Assembly (NCBI GenBank): GCA_022113835.1
Contig: JAILWY010000005.1
Coordinates: forward strand, 5,102,501-5,166,500
Reading direction: 5' to 3'
DNA length: 64,000 nucleotides
DNA from: Atopsyche davidsoni
Lineage: Eukaryota > Arthropoda > Insecta > Trichoptera > Hydrobiosidae
Below are positions 57,661 through 64,000 of the stretch, one piece after another. Within the stretch, counting starts at the first letter, position 1, and each line of letters begins with the position of its first letter. The notes beneath the pieces were generated by a model, which was given only the letters and a program-made list of their open reading frames with translations, searched no databases and was not told the origin of the DNA. A program made the translations under genes and the position numbers.

Positions 57661-60528
57661 GCAACTGAATTTTACCATTTTGAAAAATTATTAGGAAAAT
57701 ATTAATAAAAATAAATTCAGCAGTCGTATTAATTTAAATCGCTTAAAAATAACAAATTTAATTTTTTTATACAAATAGATTTAGATTATTGAGCCAAAAT
57801 TAACGCCAGTAGAATCAGTGTAGTAGCCGTCTTATTAAAAAAATATATTTGATTGCTTCTAAACTTTAACATTTATTCTAGTGATTACTGACCCTAATTT
57901 TTTTGGCACATCAGATAACTTTCAAAGCTACAAAAATGATTTGATCATTTAAAAAAAATCTTAAGACAATTTGTATGATAGGTCAAAATTTTGATTTCGA
58001 TAATATCTAATATATTGGATTTGCCATGTATTAACATGGCATACTTCTGTGTAAATATGGTTATAATTTTAACATTGAAGTGATATCACTCAATTTTGAT
58101 TTCATCACAGTATTTTTTTTACAGTTACACGGAATATATTTATGTTATACATTTAATTTAATGCTTAGTACTATTGAGTTTGTATATATTCTGTATTACG
58201 AAGATTTTTACTTTGCCATACAGATTATTAAATATGCTTTTCATAAAAATATAGCTTAACAAGATTTGTTATCCAATCCTCAAAACAAATTATTTCAATA
58301 TGAAACCTGTTTCATCCATCAGAAGTCATTTTTATTTTTCAAGATGCTTAAAACATATTATATATCCAAATATATTAAAAGATTTTAAATATCAACAAGA
58401 ATATATGAGTACGTAAACCATGAATTGTGTCCAATTAATCTCTTTACTTGAGAATTTTTTTTACTGATTTTTCTTGTTTCAAAGTCTTTCCCACTCCTCT
58501 GAAAAATTTGGTTTCATGAAGTCATGTACAAGGGAGAACAGGGAAATATTATTTTAAAAATACCAATTTTGTTTTATAAGATTTATTTTACACAAACAAT
58601 AATATTTAAAAAAAATCAACTTACAAACTAGAATTAAAATTTATGTTAAATAAAATATTACTTAATCTAGTATAGCATTGACAACGATATATTATTCAGT
58701 GTCCTACTTCTTCGCCCAATTTTTGGATCAAGCTTATTTGATTTCTGTGTTATTTTTATGCTCCGTGTTGTGCCACTTGGTCGTTATGGTTTTAGGAGCT
58801 GGAAAAGTTCTTTACGACTATAGCTTGGTACCAGGAATCGCACTGTCCTTCAAATATAATATATTTGTTGAAAAAAAAGCTACCGGTAATAAACGGTTGC
58901 CATGCTATATGATGCAACATAAGATGCACACGTGTATTTTTTATTTTATTATATAATTAAAACGGTTTGAATTGCATGTGTTCATGGCCATACCAAACTG
59001 AAAGAATTTATGTGTTTTGTGTGATATTAAATTATAAGATTTAGCACTTCACCATCTTTAAAAATAGTCATACTGCATATAAATGCCGTCACACACAACT
59101 TGTACTTTTACCATTCTACTTTATACAACCTGATCTGTATTTTTGTTATAGAATATTCATTGAAGTATGTTTTATTTATTAAGTTTTTGATTATTTATTA
59201 TATTATAATCACAAATTGTTAGTCTGCTGTATAATTTATATAGCTTGTAATATGGGATAAGATTATCAACAACATGATAAGCAATAGATTAAAAATTATA
59301 ATGAACCTTCTCTACAGTTTTTATTTAATACTACTCTATTTATGAATATAAGTAAACCATTTTTTATCCCTTTAAACGTTGACACCCACATAAAATTGGG
59401 ATTCACCCCAACAATTAAACTATTATTTATCATTTGATTAAACCCATTAACAACAATTGGTAGTTACTTAATGACTTATGAAAACTGCTTTTAGTTTGCT
59501 TATCTGAAAATTAACATTCAGAAAGAATGTAAATTTATACATTTCATTTAGAAGCATACCGATTTATTATAATATCCATGAAAATAAATTTCCCTTACTT
59601 TGTTGTGTAAAATCCTGTGTTTTTGTCCTCATCATTTTGTTTACACCATTGTGATACTATTGAAAAAAATGACTTAGCATTCATTGAAAACTGTACATAA
59701 TGCTAGCCACTTCTATAAAGCATGGATATTATGATTTAATTGCTTTCCAGAGATAGCTATACATTGTAGGTACATAACACTGACTATCAAGACACAAAAA
59801 TGAAAATTGCTCAAATAAGAAGTTTAAAAAAATTCACATCACTACCAGAAACAAAATAGGGACTTTAAAATGTACAAAAGCATAAAAGTACAACATTCAA
59901 ACATTGTAAACAAGTACAAAAACATGTATTATTTTAGAGTTTATAAATACATACAAGTCATTCTGAATTCCAATATAATAATTTATTTTTAGATATAAAT
60001 AATATATATAAACACAAGCAAAATAGATGAACACCAAATTCACAATGTATGGTTATAAATGATTATATTGAGCATTTTGGTTGAAAGTAATATTGTTAAA
60101 ATTAACACTCACAAATACTCCTCGCCCTGGACTGACACCATTTATTGTTTTGGCCGTTTTCCAAAGCAAATGATGCTTTAATCGTTAAAAAAAAATTACT
60201 CGGACATACATATTTTATTTTCGACTTATTAGACCACCTGCCCTTAGTGCAAATTCTCACATCATGTTTTTTGGGTGGTATTGTACATGTATTTTATCTT
60301 AAATGGTTATGAGTTTGGATATGGTAAATAATGTGTTAAACACGCTTTATTTGTGCTACTAATCATAGTTTGTTGTTATTAACCACTTTCGCATCAGTGC
60401 ACAATCCACTAGAGACTGCTCGAGTACGAGAACATGAATGTAAAAAAATATTTGATTCTACCCGAGGGGTCATGTCAAGTGTCAATGGAGCTAACTTTGG
60501 TAATAGTTCACTATCTTTTTGCCACCAG

Positions 60529-60575
<47 letters not shown>

Positions 60576-60848
60576 CTTCATTAATGACTTAGCCTACCTA
60601 ATATAAATTTTAATCCTGCTAGTAATCCATTTACAGGAGTTATCACTTGGTTTGATTAATATGGAATATGACCCTAATAATAATTGTATCGGGGTAAATA
60701 TTACTTAATATCACAGACAAAATATAAAATGTTTTAACAGATATATTTATACAACAATTTAACAGTTATTATTTTTTATTATTACAATTAATACAGCTGC
60801 ATATGCGTTATTCTTTTTGTCATCTTGAATTTTGTCGTTGGTGTTCAG
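57661..60848. other. AT-rich region upstream of TTC7
   Basis: No coding exon, transposon domain or RNA gene recognised; only simple AT-rich sequence and an (AT)n microsatellite. Confidence 0.6.
60531..60567. repeat. (AT)n microsatellite, 37 bp
   Basis: Uninterrupted alternating AT. It produces a spurious Tyr-Ile ORF on both strands. Confidence 0.95.
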
Positions 60849-60962
60849 GAAGCAGAAGAAAGCGCTCCGAGGCCAAGGAACTCCTCAACCGCTGGCGGAC
60901 CAAATGCCAAGCCAACGGTGGTGGAGTTACCAATCCTCAAAACGTCAGCTGTATCTTCACGG
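60849..60962 (+). CDS. orphan internal exon of an unidentified gene
   Basis: A 114-bp GC-richer block is bounded by a pyrimidine-rich acceptor (TTTTGTCGTTGGTGTTCAG) and a strong donor (G/GTAAGC). It is a multiple of three. In phase 0 it reads open as EAEESAPRPRNSSTAGG followed by PNAKPTVVELPILKTSAVSS and R. A second frame is also open (RSEAKELLNRWRTKC...). I do not recognise the protein; it looks like a disordered cassette exon. Partner exons are not seen in the window and could lie beyond 64,000 or further upstream. Confidence 0.45.
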
Positions 60963-61954
60963 GTAAGCAATCTTCATCTCTTCTTCGGTTTCTTCTCTTC
61001 ATCAAATTTTTCATTGTTTCCTGATTCACTTCTTAAACCATTAAAGTAATATTTAATAAATTATTAAAAATTTCCGAAAATAATCAACTATTAATCATAG
61101 TATTTTAATTGTAAGACAAACAAATTTTGAAACAATAATCACGAAATAGTAAAAAAGTAAGTATGATGTTGACACGGTGTTCAAAAATTTGTGATGACTT
61201 CCGATTCATTTCTTCACGTATTCCTTCATACCTGAAAAATACAAAATATATATATTAGCACAGTAAAAACTGACAAAAACATTATTATTACGAAGAACAT
61301 ATATTTTCCTACAAAATTATTGATTAAATTCAATTTAATTAAGAGTTCAAAATACATTGTAGTTTTTTTATGATTAATATAAATTAAACTGGTAATGTAA
61401 AGTCAATTTATATTGTTTTTTGAATCATAAAAATATTTTTTTTAAATTTCACTGTTTTACGAAATTATTTATTACTTAAGAGATTTTATGTAATAACAAG
61501 TTTATTTTGTTTTGTTTACCTAAAACAAGCCGAGTTAGTGTCATTTGATGTTTTCATACAAAAATTATACTAATGGGTTTGTGGCTTTTCGTGCGTTTAT
61601 GATTTCTCATACTAAAACTCTTAAAACCTTTACGGCAATATTATTAGTATGCTATAAAATGTATTTAATATTAGCACTTAAAAAACAGTCAATGCATACA
61701 TTTTGAAAACCAGTGAAACACTATATTCTTCTATATTATTGATTTAGAGACGAAAAGAATTTGTATGTAATTGATCTGTTCGTAAAGACACCTCACCTTT
61801 TGATCTCAGGTTACACATACTGACAGAAGTGTTAGCATTTAGTGGTAGAATTGGATAAAACCCAAAGATTGGCTTACCTTACTTAAATCCACCGTATACG
61901 CACCGATATTTTACCATGGATTTAACACAATATAAACTTAGTTTAATTTTAAAA

Positions 61955-62100
61955 AAAGACAAACTGATGAATATGGCGAATTGACAGGACAGTTGTAAGT
62001 AACAAAAATTATATTTTAAATGCCATATTTTGACGCTAATAAGCCAAGCAGTATTAAAAATATTTCTGAATTAAAACTGCAGAAATGTATTAAGTTGAAA
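61955..62100 (+). repeat. repeat family C, copy 1
   Basis: Contains GACAAACTGA, ATGCCATATTTTGACGC, AATAAGCCAAGCAGTATTAA and AAAACTGCAGAAAT. Roughly three quarters identical to 63385-63515 in the same order and orientation. Confidence 0.7.
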
Positions 62101-63384
62101 AGAATTTGTCAACGATCTAAAAAAAGCTAGAATTTACTATAATTTCTGAACCAAAGCTACGACGGTATGGTGAACGAAAACAGTTTATTGAAGCAAAGTT
62201 GTCCTGCAGTTTATTTAACTTTTTAGTATTATATATAGAACGAGCTTGTATTTATATAGCGTGGCTTTCATGAATGCACCTCACTTGCACAGGCGAGCGG
62301 AGTCGCTGTGTGAACATTTCAAATGCGCTCGTTAAAAGTAAAAAAAAAATCACGCAAAGAGGACTTTGACTCCTGCGGGCAGAGGAGGGAGTCAAACATA
62401 AAATACCTGTTCTGTAGGGACCGCATGTTAACAGTTTTACCCACCGTCTGTAAAGCTACATTAAATTAATACCCTATAATAGTACAGAAGATTCAATGCA
62501 ATATCAGTACAATACAGTGGCAAGCATTATATCTAAAAGATACACACTGTGCACTGAATTCGTTGAAAAATAAAACATCTTTATATTCTTTTACATTAAG
62601 GGTGAGTTAAAATTAAATTAATTACTTATCGGAATCACTTTAATATATAATATATTGAAAGAAATGCAGTGGTTATTGCATGTATTCACCGCCTGCCCTT
62701 TTGTACAATCGATAACTTTTTTTACAAAAGATCGTAACGACCGATATCAAACTTTCAAGTAGAAATATATTTAATCTATAAGGTCTTTTTAATATTTTTA
62801 AAATAACCGAGACTTTGTCCATTGACCTTATCTCAGGTTTTTGAATAGCCGGAATATAAGATTATGGCCATAAATATCGTATTAAAAGCAAAACAGGCAT
62901 TTTTTTCAGAGGACATCGCGATCGACTGGTCAGGCCACGATGCAATAAAAATCATTGATTTTTTTTTTAGAAGAATCTAATAAGGTGAGAACTACAGCCA
63001 CACTACTCTTTTAGAAGAGACGCCAAAGAAAAAGGCAGTATAGCAAATGGAAGCCATTGCGGCTATAGTGATAATACATACCAAAAGTTATCGTTATGCA
63101 CAAAAGTTAACGTCTTTTTAAACTACCCTCGCTCGTAGACCTCGCGCGGTTAAGTGATCGACAAGCGAAGGAGACCACTTAAAAGCCTGTTCCTGCGGAC
63201 CCTTACTTCGTTTTGTTGTCTTGGGCCGGTGCATTCTGTCTGAAGTGCATCCAATGCAGTCAGCCTGCAGACACAAACTCACTGTGCCCTTGCACGTGAG
63301 AGAAGCTATAAAATAATCAATAATTATTTTATATATTTTATGAAATTAATTTAAAGCACTGCTATTCAAAATATATACATCACA

Positions 63385-63515
63385 AGACAAACTGACTGTT
63401 AAAACTGACCAAATTTATTACAGTACAAATATTTTATTTTATATGCCACATTTGGACACAAATAAGCCAAACAGTATTAAATAATATCCTGAAATAAAAC
63501 TGCAGAAATTTGAAG
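63385..63515 (+). repeat. repeat family C, copy 2
   Basis: Contains GACAAACTGA, ATGCCACATTTGGACAC, AATAAGCCAAACAGTATTAA and AAAACTGCAGAAATTTG, matching copy 1. Confidence 0.7.
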
Positions 63516-64000
63516 CTAATTTATTAATTATTTGAAAAAAAAACTACGTTTATTTATAAATAGAAAGTCTCATTTTATGTAACAATAAAATGAACTTGAA
63601 ATCTAACCGATATGTGTCTTACTTGATCCGAAAAAAAGATGTTTGACTACATAATTTAATTTCTAAAAATACACTAACTTCCAAATCAAGTTTATTTTAT
63701 TAAATGTCCAATTTATGTCATGATCAATATAATCTTGATTTTCAAGAAACTCGCTGTTTTTTTTTTTTATAATTATCGGCTATAAAACCGTGCGACATAA
63801 ACACTATTAGTAAATGGTGAGCCATAAAATTATAAAGTTTTGAATATGTTAATTTTAAAAAAAAAACTCCCAAGCTACTGTGTTTATATTTTAATCAACC
63901 CTCGTTAGTGATTTTTTTCGTGAAATGCCAAATTAGTGTCAAGAGTTGACACGAGAGATTTACAGCATAATAAAAGAAACGTATAAAAATAAAAATAAAT

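Larger units (their letters stand above)
60963..64000. other. AT-rich flank with repeat pair
   Basis: No credible exon. Contains the two related repeat copies listed, a short hairpin around TTTGACTCC and GGAGTCAAA near 62360-62396, and a GC-richer patch at 63130-63305 with no supported frame. Confidence 0.5.

Noticed and set aside
60363..60581. Tyr-Ile repeat open frames on both strands
   Set aside because: Produced by the (AT)n microsatellite.
62910..62970. Possible exon EDIAIDWSGHDAIKIID after a ttttttcag acceptor
   Set aside because: Short, no convincing donor, quickly runs into poly-T; not recognisable. Too weak to call.
1..64000. CRISPR array, operon, riboswitch or bacterial system
   Set aside because: No regularly spaced direct repeats, no polycistronic ORFs, and the genes are spliced animal genes.

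Overview
The window looks like nuclear DNA from an insect: AT-rich, spliced genes with GT-AG introns, long introns, several decayed transposons and no prokaryotic organisation. A moth or butterfly fits the overall character (compact introns, mariner and R1-type debris), but I cannot establish the order without a database search. All gene calls come from reading exons, splice sites and phases directly, and the exon phases of every model below close arithmetically.

Layout. 1-12,723: no coding exon recognised; AT-rich sequence with GC-rich islands, a palindromic MITE-like element, a LINE tail, a mariner remnant and dispersed repeats. It is probably upstream or 5' intron sequence of the next gene. 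12,724-23,745 (+): the RNA-binding protein gene couch potato (cpo; RBPMS / MEC-8 family), lacking only its N-terminal exon(s). It encodes RRM1 in four exons, an alternative terminal exon, and a second RRM in two further exons. A 2.2 kb hAT-like DNA transposon with intact termini and an 8-bp target duplication sits in its first visible intron. 23,746-33,181: a long AT-rich region, probably cpo 3'UTR plus intergenic DNA, with a small LTR-element remnant near 31.7-32.2 kb. 33,182-38,816 (+): a complete three-exon CD164/endolyn-type sialomucin (Drosophila visgun homologue), 205 aa. 38,817-50,604: about 11.8 kb between two convergent genes. 57,516-50,605 (-): a complete 14-exon TTC7 homologue, 846 aa, the scaffold that links EFR3 and PI4KIIIalpha at the plasma membrane, with a decayed R1-like ORF1 fragment antisense in intron 3. 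57,517-64,000: AT-rich flank with one well-formed orphan exon (60,849-60,962, +) and a pair of related repeats.

The three genes have unrelated jobs: RNA processing, endo-lysosomal or surface mucin, and phosphoinositide kinase scaffolding. I see no cassette or novel multi-gene system. The most interesting biology is the arrangement at the 3' end of cpo, where a stop-containing terminal exon (one-RRM protein) contains two phase-compatible internal splice donors that could instead join to the second RRM. Next are the well-preserved ends of the hAT element and the repetitive, G4-prone mucin exon.
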